Positions 25,635 through 34,453 of a stretch of 64,000 bases of DNA are shown here, one piece after another. The stretch lies in assembly GCF_045063725.1 (NCBI RefSeq), contig NZ_CP173695.1. One strand, given 5' to 3'. This DNA comes from Sellimonas catena (GTDB lineage: Bacteria > Bacillota > Clostridia > Lachnospirales > Lachnospiraceae). A program made the position numbers and the translations under genes. The notes beneath the pieces were generated by a model that was given only the letters and a program-made list of their open reading frames with translations, did no database searches and was not told where the DNA came from. The first letter of the stretch is position 1. Each line of letters opens with the position of its first letter.

Positions 25635-26411
25635 TTATCCCAACGCAACGTCCAGGATCATCATCAGCACAAAGCCGGCTGCAAATCCGATCGTTCCGAT
25701 ATTACTGTGTTCCCCTTCGCTTGCCTCCGGGATCAATTCTTCCACCACAACATAAAGCATTGCTCCGGCCGCAAAAGACAGCAGATACGGAAGCACTGGT
25801 GTAATAAATCCCGCAAGCAGAATGGTAATTCCGGCCGCCACCGGTTCCACTGCCCCGGAAAGCATCCCGTACAAAAATGCCTTTCCCTTTCCCGTTCCTT
25901 CACTTTTTAACGGCATGGAAATAATTGCTCCCTCCGGGAAGTTCTGGATCGCAATGCCGATCGACAGCGCAAACGCACCTGCCATTGTAATTTCTGTGTT
26001 CCGCGAGAGCATCCCCGCGAAAACCACGCCGACCGCCATTCCTTCCGGAATATTATGAAGTGTGACGGCAAGGACAAGCATGGTTGTTTTTTTTAAAGAA
26101 CATTTCGGTCCCTCTGACTTCTCCGCCCCCATGTGAAGGTGCGGTACCGCCTGATCCATCATAAGTAGGAAGAAAATCCCAAGCAGAAATCCAGCTGCCG
26201 CCGGAATAAACGCATATTTTCCCATGTTTTCCGACATTTCCATCGATGGAATCAACAGTGACCATACCGATGCCGCCACCATCACTCCGGACGCAAATCC
26301 AAGAAGTATCTTCTGAATAAGCGGTTTCATCTGGCCTTTCATAAAAAAAACACACGCCGAACCAAGCGTGGTCCCTATAAACGGTAACAACAGTCCTGCT
26401 GCAAGCTGCAT
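25635..26411 (-). CDS. ZIP-family divalent metal transporter
   Basis: 258 aa, eight membrane helices. The metal-binding helices are recognisable: HNIPEGMAVGVVFAG and NFPEGAIISMPL (TM4 and TM5 of ZIP proteins), with the His-rich HLHMGAEKSEG cytoplasmic loop. Probably imports Zn2+ or a similar ion. ATG 26411 has AGGAGGG before it. Confidence 0.9.
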   Translation of the reverse strand: MQLAAGLLLPFIGTTLGSACVFFMKGQMKPLIQKILLGFASGVMVAASVWSLLIPSMEMSENMGKYAFIPAAAGFLLGIFFLLMMDQAVPHLHMGAEKSEGPKCSLKKTTMLVLAVTLHNIPEGMAVGVVFAGMLSRNTEITMAGAFALSIGIAIQNFPEGAIISMPLKSEGTGKGKAFLYGMLSGAVEPVAAGITILLAGFITPVLPYLLSFAAGAMLYVVVEELIPEASEGEHSNIGTIGFAAGFVLMMILDVALG

Positions 26412-26463
26412 ATCTTCATCCCTCCTGTCAGTTAGTATATGATATCATCCACATTCTGCTACA

Positions 26464-27072
26464 TCAAAGCCGGATAATCAGTCCCGGAACCGGTGGATGA
26501 TTCGGACGATTGTAATATGAGCTCATTATAACCAGATATTTTTTGCTGTCAAGACCTTTCAGATATTCCATCAAAGCTTCCTTCTCCTCAAATCCACTGT
26601 CTTTCCCGCTGTAGATACAAAGACTGATAATTCCTCCCTTTTTCAGAAGCTCCAGACTCTGTTCAACTGCCTCCAGACTTGTCTGCGCTTTTGTGGCAAG
26701 ATCATGTGCCCCTCCCGGAAGATAGCCAAAGTTAAACACAACACAGGAGACACTTCCATAACCGTCCTGCGTCTTCTCCAGCATTTTTCGGCAGTCCGGG
26801 TCCTCTGCCAGCTGTTCTCTCATCTTTTCATGTCCGCAGCAGAAAATTCTGACCTTTTCTTCCACGCCGGCCTCCCTCAGCCGTTCTTTTGTCTTCTCTA
26901 CCGCCTGTTCCTGGATGTCAAATCCCGCTGTCAGTCCATCACTGCCTGCCAGCCTGCATAAAAGCAACGTATCATGTCCATTTCCACAGGTGGCATCAAT
27001 ACAGTAGTCCCCATCCTTAACCTGTTCTTCGATAAACCGGTGGCACCACTGTGTAATCTGGTAATTTTCCAT
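26464..27072 (-). CDS. SAM-dependent methyltransferase, MnmM/YtqB-like
   Basis: 202 aa. Rossmann methyltransferase with DATCGNGHDTLLL, AGFDIQEQAVEKT and VVFNFGYLPGG. This combination matches B. subtilis YtqB (MnmM), which methylates 5-aminomethyl-2-thiouridine at tRNA position 34. The assignment by homology is likely, though I could not align it. GGAGGG before ATG 27072. Confidence 0.75.
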   Translation of the reverse strand: MENYQITQWCHRFIEEQVKDGDYCIDATCGNGHDTLLLCRLAGSDGLTAGFDIQEQAVEKTKERLREAGVEEKVRIFCCGHEKMREQLAEDPDCRKMLEKTQDGYGSVSCVVFNFGYLPGGAHDLATKAQTSLEAVEQSLELLKKGGIISLCIYSGKDSGFEEKEALMEYLKGLDSKKYLVIMSSYYNRPNHPPVPGLIIRL

Positions 27073-27101
27073 ATCGACCCTCCATTTTTAAACCACACAA
27101 A

Positions 27102-27149
27102 ATCAGGCTCGCCTGCAAAGCCTTCATGCACCTTCCAGACGGGCCTGAT
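27102..27149 (-). terminator. Terminator after glgB
   Basis: Minus-strand ATCAGGC... / ...GCCTGAT with a second paired block CGTCTG/CAGGCG inside, then TTTTGTG. Lies between glgB and the MnmM-like gene. Confidence 0.6.
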
Positions 27150-27173
27150 CATTTTTCCTGTCAACTGCAGTAA

Positions 27174-29087
27174 TCAGAACTCAAATACTGCCACACCGTA
27201 TGGTGGAAGTTTATATGCAAAGGAATACGGTCTTCCATCGCACTCCTGCTTCACAGCCTTATAAACAAGCGGCCGGTCCTCGCCCTTTCCTCCATACTGT
27301 TTTTCATCACTGTTTAATATCAGCTTGTACTGCTTTCTGCGCGGCACACCTACGCGGTAGTCCGCCCATTCCATCGGCGTGAAGTTGCAGACAAAAAGCA
27401 GATTCTTTTTATTATTTCTGGAATGACGGATAAAGCTGAAAATACTTCTGTATCCGTCGTTCGCATTTACCCACTCAAAACCATATCCGACAGTGTCCTG
27501 CTCATACATGGCTTTGTTCTTTTTGTAAAGCTTCAGAAGATCTCTTGTAAACGCCTGCAGATACTGATGCTCCGGCTCTTCCAGCAGATACCAGTCAAGC
27601 TCTCTTTCCTCACTCCACTCTCTAAGCTGCGCGAAATCCTGCCCCATAAACAGAAGCTTCTTCCCCGGATGCCCCATCATAAATGCGTATCCGACTTTCA
27701 GATTCGCATATTTATCAAATCCGAGTCCCGGCATCTTATTGAGCATCGAACACTTCAAATGGACGACCTCATCATGTGAAAGTACAAGAACATATTTCTC
27801 ACTGTAAGCATAGGTCATCGCAAATGTCATCTGATTGTGGTGCTCTTTCCGGAAATAAGGATCCAGCTTCATATATTCCAGAAAATCGTGCATCCAGCCC
27901 ATGTTCCATTTCAGGCTGAATCCCAGTCCATCGTCTTCCGGTTTTCCTGTCACTTTAGGCCATGCGGTAGACTCTTCCGCAATCATGACCGCTCCCGGAT
28001 TTCGTCCAAGAACAACCGAATTTAAATGCTTGAAAAACTCGATCGCCTCCAGATTCTGATTACCTCCATATTTGTTGGCAACCCACTGACCGTCCTGCTT
28101 TCCATAATCCAGGTACAGCATCGATGCAACTGCGTCGACACGAAGCCCGTCCACATGGAAATGTTCCATCCAGAACAACGCATTGCTGATCAGGAAATTT
28201 TTTACCTCAGACTTGCCGTAGTCAAAAATCTTCGTACCCCAGTCAGGGTGCTCACCTTTTCTCGGATCCGCATATTCATAAACCGCTGTACCGTCAAAAT
28301 CCGCAAGTCCGTGCGCGTCTCTTGGAAAATGAGCCGGTACCCAGTCCAGAATAACCCCGATTTTATTTTTGTGGAAGTAGTTGATCATATACGCAAAATC
28401 TTCCGGGGTTCCATATCTGGAAGTCGGCGCAAAATATCCTGTTACCTGGTATCCCCAGGAGCCGTCATACGGGTGCTCTGCGATTCCCATCAATTCAATG
28501 TGGGTATATCCCATCTCTTTCATATATTTCACAGCTTCCACTGCAAACTCACGGTAGTTGTAAAAGCGCTCCTCTTCTTCTCCCGGATGCTGTTTCCAGG
28601 AACCAATGTGCGCTTCATAGATAGACATCGGACTCTCATCCATGTTCCAGGTAGTCCTCTTTTCCATCCACGCACTGTCGCTCCATTTCAGATTTGATAT
28701 GTCATGCACTTTCGAAGCGGTTCCAGGCCTTACTTCCGCATAATTCGCGAACGGATCAGCCTTGTAGAGGAAGTCTCCGGTCTTCGTCTCAATACAGTAC
28801 TTATAGATCATATCCTCTTCGATCCCCTGAATAAAGCAGGTATAGATCCCAAGCGGCTCTTCTCTTACCATCGGATTTTTATCCTTGTCCCAGTTGTTAA
28901 AATCACCTACAACCGAAACTGCCTTCGCATTCGGCGCCCAGACTGCAAAATACGCACCTTTTCTGCGTCCATCCGTAACAAGATGGGATCCCATTTTTTT
29001 ATATAAATCATAATGAGTTCCTTGCCCAAATAAGTACTGATCCAGTTCTCCTATCTCATATGGTTTTTTCTTTTTTGTTCTCGCCAT
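27174..29087 (-). CDS. glgB: 1,4-alpha-glucan branching enzyme
   Basis: About 637 aa. Makes alpha-1,6 branches in glycogen. N-terminal CBM48 domain (AVWAPNAKAVSVVGDFNNWD), GH13 barrel with DGLRVDAVASMLY (nucleophile Asp), EEST (acid/base Glu) and VLSHDEVVH (transition-state Asp), and a C-terminal beta domain. ATG 29087 follows AAGGTGG at good spacing; ATG 29096 does not. No other glg gene is in the window. Confidence 0.95.
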   Translation of the reverse strand: MARTKKKKPYEIGELDQYLFGQGTHYDLYKKMGSHLVTDGRRKGAYFAVWAPNAKAVSVVGDFNNWDKDKNPMVREEPLGIYTCFIQGIEEDMIYKYCIETKTGDFLYKADPFANYAEVRPGTASKVHDISNLKWSDSAWMEKRTTWNMDESPMSIYEAHIGSWKQHPGEEEERFYNYREFAVEAVKYMKEMGYTHIELMGIAEHPYDGSWGYQVTGYFAPTSRYGTPEDFAYMINYFHKNKIGVILDWVPAHFPRDAHGLADFDGTAVYEYADPRKGEHPDWGTKIFDYGKSEVKNFLISNALFWMEHFHVDGLRVDAVASMLYLDYGKQDGQWVANKYGGNQNLEAIEFFKHLNSVVLGRNPGAVMIAEESTAWPKVTGKPEDDGLGFSLKWNMGWMHDFLEYMKLDPYFRKEHHNQMTFAMTYAYSEKYVLVLSHDEVVHLKCSMLNKMPGLGFDKYANLKVGYAFMMGHPGKKLLFMGQDFAQLREWSEERELDWYLLEEPEHQYLQAFTRDLLKLYKKNKAMYEQDTVGYGFEWVNANDGYRSIFSFIRHSRNNKKNLLFVCNFTPMEWADYRVGVPRRKQYKLILNSDEKQYGGKGEDRPLVYKAVKQECDGRPYSFAYKLPPYGVAVFEF

Positions 29088-29145
29088 ACTATCCACCTTC
29101 TCACAAAAAATCTAAGTTTATTATACTTTAGGGATGGATAAAAAG

Positions 29146-29186
29146 AAAGAGTTTTAACAAAGTTTTTCACTTTATCAAAACTCTTT
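29146..29186 (-). terminator. Terminator after the TPR/acidic-repeat P-loop gene
   Basis: Minus-strand AAAGAGTTTT / AAAACTCTTT arms with a partly paired middle, followed by CTTTTTATCC. About 30 bp past the gene's stop. Confidence 0.7.
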
Positions 29187-29218
29187 TCGTCATTTTATAC
29201 AATTATTGTCGATTATCT

Positions 29219-31864
29219 TTAATGTTTGAAATCATCCTCTTTCAGAATAATTCTGTCAGTTTCATCTGTGCTCTTTCCGAATACCCTCTTCATCAGATGT
29301 TTTACATTCGCTTTCTGGGAATGGGCAATCGCGTCATCCATGATCTCCTTCACTTCAGCTACTGTCACAAAGTGGTCTTCTTTCTGAAGTACATCGATAC
29401 GACTGTAAAGAGCAAGAATTCCCATTTCATCAATCCGGTATCCGTTTTCTTTTGCATATGTCTGGCCGAACGTAACAAGCTCATCATTGATAAAGATCGG
29501 AAGTTCCACACGGGAAGTAAATTTTCTGCGGAAGTCCGGATACTCAGAAAGCATTTTCTCCATCGGACGTCTCTCATCTTCCAGAATAAACAGCATCTCT
29601 CCGGTCTGCTCTTCCATTAATCCTGTCAATTCATCAATGGTTTTATCATTCATTTTACTTGCTTTTTCAATAATCAGCGCACCACCGCTGAGCTTCTGGA
29701 TAATACTGATCAGGTTCTTCTTATTCAGTGCGTCTCCGGTGATAATCGCAACCTTGCCCTGCTTCATCCTGCGCTGCTTCTGAATCGCTTTTACAATATC
29801 AACCGCAAGTACAGTCTTACCGGATCCTTTGTGTCCGATTACAAGAATATTTCCTGTTCTGGAAGTTCCATACCGCTTTCTGCAGTTTCTGTCCTGCTCG
29901 AGAACATCGACAAGCTGCTCACTCATTCCACGGATCGGTACAAAATAGGAGAACAGTTTTTTCTGCTCCTCTGTCAAACCAAGCTTCAGACCGATTTCAC
30001 TTGTTGCGCTCAAGTCATATCTTCCCTGAACAATAAATCCTGTATCAAAGGAAGATCCGCCGGAAGATCTGGAGTCTTCGTCTTCATCCGGTTCCTCGAT
30101 TTCCAGAACCTCTTCTTTTTCCGGCTCCTGTTCCGCCGCTTCCTCTTCCTCTTCTTCCTGATCTGACTCTTCTACCTCTTCTTCATAGTCAGAATCATCC
30201 TCTTCAAAATCGGATTCTTCGTCCTCATACTCCTCTTCCATGGACTCCTCTTCAGCGTACTCGTCCTCGTCGTACTCCTCTTCAGCGTACTCGTCCTCGT
30301 CATACTCCTCTTCGGCGTACTCGTCCTCGTCATACTCCTCTTCAGCGTACTCGTCCTCGTCATACTCTTCTTCGGCGTACTCGTCCTCGTCATACTCTTC
30401 TTCGGCGTACTCGTCCTCGTCGTACTCTTCTTCGGCGTACTCGTCCTCGTCATACTCCTCTTCGGCGTACTCGTCCTCGTCATACTCCTCTTCGGTATAC
30501 TCGTCCTCATCATACTCCTCTTCGGCGTACTCGTCCTCGTCATACTCCTCCTCAGCGTACTCGTCTTCGTCGTGCTCTTCTTCGGCGTACTCGTCCTCAG
30601 GACTTTCTTCTTCGACAGATTCATCCGGTTCTGTTTCAGTTTCTGTCTCTTCTTCTGTCTGATCTTTCATCGACTCGGAAAGTCTTGCAAGAGACTCTGT
30701 CGTGCCGCCGACAGCCTCTTCTCTTTCTTTTTCTTCCGCTTCCATCTCGCTGAGAAGTCTTTGAATATCTTCTGAAAGTATCGTCGCTGTATCCTTGGAA
30801 ACTGTTTCCTGCTTTGCTTTTTCTTCCTCTGCTTTTGCCTCTGCTTCGCGCCGTTTTTCTTCAATAACGGCTGCATTTTTCCTTTGTCTTTCTTCCCATT
30901 GACGAAGGATCTCTTCTATTTTCATCTGGCCTGTTTCGTACACGTCTCCCTCTCCTTTTTCGAACATCTGCTTCACTTCTGTTATCGTCTTATTTCCTCC
31001 GACAGCCATTCCAAGCAGAAAGGCTCCTGTCAGCGCTTTTGAAGAATCTGCTTTCAGAATCAGTGTTTCTCTTTTCCCCTGGTCCTGAAGCATCGAAATC
31101 ACCTGCTCAAAATCTACTGTCTTTTCCGGTTCTCCCTGAACCTCTTTCTGATTTTCCGCCGGAATCTCCTCAACCTTTACCTGCTCTTCTTTTTCCGGCT
31201 TCCTTGTCTGTGCTTCTTCCACAGCGGCAGTCAGGTTTCCGGATTCTTCCTCATTCCCCGCTTTTCGATATTTCTTTTGTTGCTGCGGCGTCAGAGGTTT
31301 ATATTTCATTTTCAGCTCCATCGCCTTTTGTACAAAAGCTCCGTCACTGAACCACAGAATCAGATCGTCACACTCTTCGAGGCACTCGGTTGTCATTCCC
31401 GCCTGATCGTAAAGCTCTGCAAGCTCATATGCCCATTTTTCAATATATTCCGCTTTTTTAAATTCTTCCAGCACATGAATCTGTTCCTTAATCGGGGCGT
31501 TCTGCACCTTTAAAATCTTATACTTTAATATGTACTGGTTCGGATCCTTCGGAGCCATACTCACAAATTCGTCATAGCAGTCCAGCGCTTCCTCCGTCTC
31601 CCCCAGCCGAAGCGCCAGAGTCCCCAGGCGGTATACAATCTTCCTGCTCCCCGGACTTCTGTCATATGCAATAAAAAGGATCTCTCTGCTCTTCTGATAC
31701 TCCCCGGTATATTCGTAAATTTCACTTACAGTACAAAGCATTGACGCATTTTTTACTCGCTTCCAGTCGATCGTATCTGCGATCTCCTTTGCCTTGTCGT
31801 AGGATCTTGTCTGGACGTACTTCATCATTTGTTCCGTTTTTTCACGATACTCGTATTTATCCAA
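29219..31864 (-). CDS. TPR + acidic-repeat + P-loop ATPase protein
   Basis: About 881 aa. Residues ~1-170 hold TPR-like helical repeats (ILFIAYDRSPGSRKIVYRL, ALDCYDEFVSMAPKDP); ~170-420 are charged and coiled; ~423-543 are a tandem acidic repeat (DEYAEEEYDE); ~550-640 stay acidic; from ~660 to the end is a P-loop ATPase with Walker A GHKGSGKT (~677) and a Walker-B-like LFILED. No signal peptide or membrane helix. TTG 31864 is preferred over ATG 31870 because GAGGTGA sits directly against the ATG. Its role is unknown; the layout suggests a scaffold that couples ATP hydrolysis to partners. Confidence 0.85.
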   Translation of the reverse strand: MDKYEYREKTEQMMKYVQTRSYDKAKEIADTIDWKRVKNASMLCTVSEIYEYTGEYQKSREILFIAYDRSPGSRKIVYRLGTLALRLGETEEALDCYDEFVSMAPKDPNQYILKYKILKVQNAPIKEQIHVLEEFKKAEYIEKWAYELAELYDQAGMTTECLEECDDLILWFSDGAFVQKAMELKMKYKPLTPQQQKKYRKAGNEEESGNLTAAVEEAQTRKPEKEEQVKVEEIPAENQKEVQGEPEKTVDFEQVISMLQDQGKRETLILKADSSKALTGAFLLGMAVGGNKTITEVKQMFEKGEGDVYETGQMKIEEILRQWEERQRKNAAVIEEKRREAEAKAEEEKAKQETVSKDTATILSEDIQRLLSEMEAEEKEREEAVGGTTESLARLSESMKDQTEEETETETEPDESVEEESPEDEYAEEEHDEDEYAEEEYDEDEYAEEEYDEDEYTEEEYDEDEYAEEEYDEDEYAEEEYDEDEYAEEEYDEDEYAEEEYDEDEYAEEEYDEDEYAEEEYDEDEYAEEEYDEDEYAEEESMEEEYEDEESDFEEDDSDYEEEVEESDQEEEEEEAAEQEPEKEEVLEIEEPDEDEDSRSSGGSSFDTGFIVQGRYDLSATSEIGLKLGLTEEQKKLFSYFVPIRGMSEQLVDVLEQDRNCRKRYGTSRTGNILVIGHKGSGKTVLAVDIVKAIQKQRRMKQGKVAIITGDALNKKNLISIIQKLSGGALIIEKASKMNDKTIDELTGLMEEQTGEMLFILEDERRPMEKMLSEYPDFRRKFTSRVELPIFINDELVTFGQTYAKENGYRIDEMGILALYSRIDVLQKEDHFVTVAEVKEIMDDAIAHSQKANVKHLMKRVFGKSTDETDRIILKEDDFKH
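30240..30600 (-). repeat. Coding minisatellite of 30-bp units (about 12 copies)
   Basis: Twelve in-frame units of 30 bp (consensus plus-strand GTACTCGTCCTCGTCATACT...), encoding DEYAEEEYDE. Units differ mostly at third positions, but one unit has Tyr-Thr instead of Tyr-Ala and the first has His for Tyr. In-frame copy number change would alter the acidic tract length without breaking the gene. Confidence 0.95.
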
Positions 31865-31951
31865 TGTCATTCACCTCATTAATTACTTGCTTTTGCAGCG
31901 ATTCCTTACCAGCCTTCTATACGCAAGAATGATATATCTTTTCATTTTCTT

Positions 31952-31980
31952 AGTGTATCATACCAACCTGTCAATGTCAA
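31952..31980 (-). promoter_or_regulatory. Promoter of the TPR/acidic-repeat gene
   Basis: Minus-strand TTGACA, 17-nt spacer, TACACT with TG before it (extended -10). About 80 nt upstream of the gene. Confidence 0.75.
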
Positions 31981-32025
31981 AAAAATGGGAGTGTTTTTTT
32001 CTTAATTATTACAAAACTATTACGC

Positions 32026-32068
32026 AAAAAAAGTAGCCATTATAACGTTTTTTCTTATAATGGCTACT
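32026..32068 (-). terminator. Strong orphan terminator
   Basis: Perfect 14-bp stem AGTAGCCATTATAA / TTATAATGGCTACT (32032-32045 and 32055-32068), 9-nt loop, then TTTTTTT on the minus strand. It closes a minus-strand transcript that has no convincing gene. Confidence 0.85.
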
Positions 32069-32119
32069 CTAACTATTCAATTTTTTCATATTCTATATTC
32101 TCTTACCGGAGGAATCTTT

Positions 32120-32768
32120 CTTTTGATCTACCGGTTCCCAAAAGCCTTTTTTATTTTATATTCGATATATAACTCAAAGTCTCTGATTAATTTTCCGCTA
32201 ATGTAATCTTTGATCTCAGATCTTTTACTTCCTTTTATAATGTATTTAATTTTGTTGACTTTTCGGATCTTCTGCCGATATATCAGATTCATATAACTTA
32301 GAGAAACTCTCTTTCTTATTTCAATCTTCTTATGGGTTCTGCTCCTTGGCTTCCTCCCCTGTTAATATCCGCATACTACGTCTTCATTCATCAACTCATA
32401 TTAAATATAAAATAAATGGTTAATAAAATTTCTGATGGTTATGCGATGTTTCTTTACACATCTTCTAACTCTTTGAACTATTGACTGATGTGGTATCATC
32501 CTCAATATGTCTTACAGATCTTTCAATCACAAATTCCAGTTTCTAACAACTCCGATATACTTTGTATACTCAACTATTTACTGGATTGATTTATTGATAA
32601 AGGCTTTCATCATGGAAACCTTCATCTGTAACACCACTAACATATTGAGTTTTGAATTCCGTATTGTCCAATGGTAAAAGCCCTCCTTTTCTAAATTTCC
32701 AATTCTGGAAGTGAAACAACTTCCAGTTTTCAAGAATCCCTTTCTCGTCAGGTTTCTTTTCTTTTGGA
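32120..32768 (-). other. AT-rich region transcribed from an orphan promoter, no convincing gene
   Basis: Between the promoter at 32777-32805 and the terminator at 32026-32068 I find only short frames: a 26-aa frame (TTG 32671, with AGGAGG 10 nt before, to 32591), a 32-aa basic frame (32499 to 32401, no good ribosome site) and an ~77-codon start-less frame (about 32360 to 32130). A perfect 8-bp hairpin CTGGAAGT/ACTTCCAG lies at 32705-32726. It may be a small RNA, a small-peptide gene or a decayed gene. Confidence 0.35.
32591..32671 (-). CDS. Possible 26-aa peptide
   Basis: TTG start with AAAAGGAGGG 10 nt before it, coding an acidic peptide that ends in SLYQ. Longer in-frame starts lie inside the promoter, so they cannot be used. 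No cysteine-rich core or leader-like features that I recognise. Low certainty. Confidence 0.25.
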   Translation of the reverse strand: MDNTEFKTQYVSGVTDEGFHDESLYQ

Positions 32769-32776
32769 TTGATTAC

Positions 32777-32805
32777 ACTATAGCATCCCGCCTCCATTTT
32801 GTCAA
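32777..32805 (-). promoter_or_regulatory. Near-consensus orphan sigma-A promoter
   Basis: Minus-strand TTGACA (32805-32800), 17-nt spacer, TATAGT (32782-32777). Among the best promoters in the window, yet it drives no obvious gene. Confidence 0.75.
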
Positions 32806-32997
32806 TACTTTTCTTTTACATTTTTTTATTTTATTTCATTCTTTGATTCCAATTGTACTTATTGTCTGATTTATTTATATTTTTCATTCATTTATCTATT
32901 TTTAATTTCCTCTTCATTTACCGGTCCATCCGTGCTAAACTAAATTAGTATTGTCAATGTAAGATTGTTTTAGAATGGGAAAGGAGAAATACACACT

Positions 32998-34407
32998 ATG
33001 GGCGGATTTTTTGGCGTAGCTTCAAAAAATGAATGTGTACTTGATTTATTTTACGGGGTAGATTATCATTCTCACCTCGGAACACGAAGAGGCGGTATGG
33101 CAACTCACGGAGAGAATGGATTCAGCCGCGCAATCCATAATATTGAAAATTCCCCGTTTCGTACCAAATTTGACAAAGATCTGGAGGAGCTGAAGGGAAA
33201 TCTGGGTATTGGCTGTATTTCCGACTTCGAACCGCAGCCTCTGCTGATCCAGTCACATCTTGGCAGCTTTGCTATCACTACAGTCGGCAAGATCAATAAT
33301 CTTGATTCACTTTTGAACATGATTTATAATGATGGACATTCTCATTTTCAGGAGATGAGCACCGGGCAGATTAATGCCACAGAACTGGTTGCTTCCCTGA
33401 TCTGCAAAAAGGATTCGATTGTAGAAGGAATCCGTTATGTACAGTCGATCGTGGACGGTTCCATGACTCTGCTTGTCATGACTCCGGAAGGTATCTATGC
33501 GGCACGTGACCGTTACGGACGCACTCCGGTTGTCGTCGGAAAGAAAGATGATGCATACTGTGTTTCTTTTGAGAGTTTCGCATATATCAATCTCGGATAT
33601 ACCGATTATAAGGAACTGGGACCTGGTGAGATCGTCTATGTAACACCTGAAAGCGTGGAAACAGTCGGACAGCCTTTTGAAAAAATGAAGATCTGTTCCT
33701 TCCTCTGGGTTTATTATGGATACCCTACTTCTTCCTATGAGGGAGTCAATGTAGAGGAGATGCGCTACAAATGCGGAAGCCTTCTTGCAAAAAGAGATGC
33801 CGGAACCGTTACTCCTGACATCGTTGCAGGCGTCCCGGATTCCGGAGTGGCACATGCCATCGGTTACGCAAATGAATCCGGTATCCCATATGCCCGCCCG
33901 TTCATTAAATATACACCTACCTGGCCGCGTTCTTTCATGCCGACCACTCAGAGTCAGAGAAATCTGATCGCCCGCATGAAATTGATTCCGGTGCAGGCTT
34001 TAATCGAAGACAGAAAGCTGCTTCTGATCGATGATTCCATTGTCCGTGGAACACAGCTGCGTGAGACTACTGAATTCCTTTATCAGAGCGGTGCCAAGGA
34101 AGTGCATGTACGCCCTGCATGTCCTCCGTTGTTATATGGATGTAAGTATCTGAACTTCTCAAGATCCAAATCCGAACTGGATCTGATTACACGCCGGATT
34201 ATCCGCGACTGGGAAGGAGATGCTTCCCCGGAAATCCTGGCTGAATACGCAGACCCGAACAGTGACCGGTACCAGAAGATGCTGGATGAAATCTGCCGTC
34301 AGCAGAATTTCACCTCTCTTCGTTACCACCGTCTGGATGACCTGATCGAATCCATCGGAATCGACTCCTGCAAGCTCTGTACGTACTGCTTCAACGGAGA
34401 AGAATAA
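32998..34407 (+). CDS. Amidophosphoribosyltransferase paralogue lacking the glutaminase residues
   Basis: 469 aa, PurF family. The N-terminus reads MGGFFGV where PurF has the nucleophile Cys (CGVFGI), so Cys1 is Gly. The HVRYST-type segment is CISDFE and the HNGN segment is TVGK, so the Arg and Asn of the glutamine site are gone too. The phosphoribosyltransferase part is intact (LLLIDDSIVRGTQ), as are Cys residues likely to hold an Fe-S cluster (RPACPPLLYGC, CKLCTYC). It could work with free ammonia or be regulatory. Ribosome site AAAGGAG before ATG; a separate true PurF presumably exists elsewhere. Confidence 0.85.
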   Translation: MGGFFGVASKNECVLDLFYGVDYHSHLGTRRGGMATHGENGFSRAIHNIENSPFRTKFDKDLEELKGNLGIGCISDFEPQPLLIQSHLGSFAITTVGKINNLDSLLNMIYNDGHSHFQEMSTGQINATELVASLICKKDSIVEGIRYVQSIVDGSMTLLVMTPEGIYAARDRYGRTPVVVGKKDDAYCVSFESFAYINLGYTDYKELGPGEIVYVTPESVETVGQPFEKMKICSFLWVYYGYPTSSYEGVNVEEMRYKCGSLLAKRDAGTVTPDIVAGVPDSGVAHAIGYANESGIPYARPFIKYTPTWPRSFMPTTQSQRNLIARMKLIPVQALIEDRKLLLIDDSIVRGTQLRETTEFLYQSGAKEVHVRPACPPLLYGCKYLNFSRSKSELDLITRRIIRDWEGDASPEILAEYADPNSDRYQKMLDEICRQQNFTSLRYHRLDDLIESIGIDSCKLCTYCFNGEE

Positions 34408-34417
34408 AGTAAAAATG

Positions 34418-34446
34418 AACCCCGTCCGGCTCCCGGACGGGGTTTT
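34418..34446. terminator. Terminator between the PurF paralogue and the aconitase-family gene
   Basis: Perfect 12-bp stem AACCCCGTCCGG / CCGGACGGGGTT with CTC loop, then TTTT on plus and a weaker CATTTTTAC on minus; probably serves both convergent genes. Confidence 0.9.
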
Positions 34447-34453
34447 CTGCTGC

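Noticed and set aside
30172..30662. Long open frames of Ser/Tyr or Thr/Arg repeats across the minisatellite (both strands)
   Set aside because: They are by-products of the 30-bp repeat, which leaves no stops in several frames. No ribosome site; composition is impossible for a normal protein.
32591..32797. 68-aa frame starting at 32797
   Set aside because: Its ATG lies inside the spacer of the promoter, so it cannot be translated from that transcript. Only the last 26 codons could be used.
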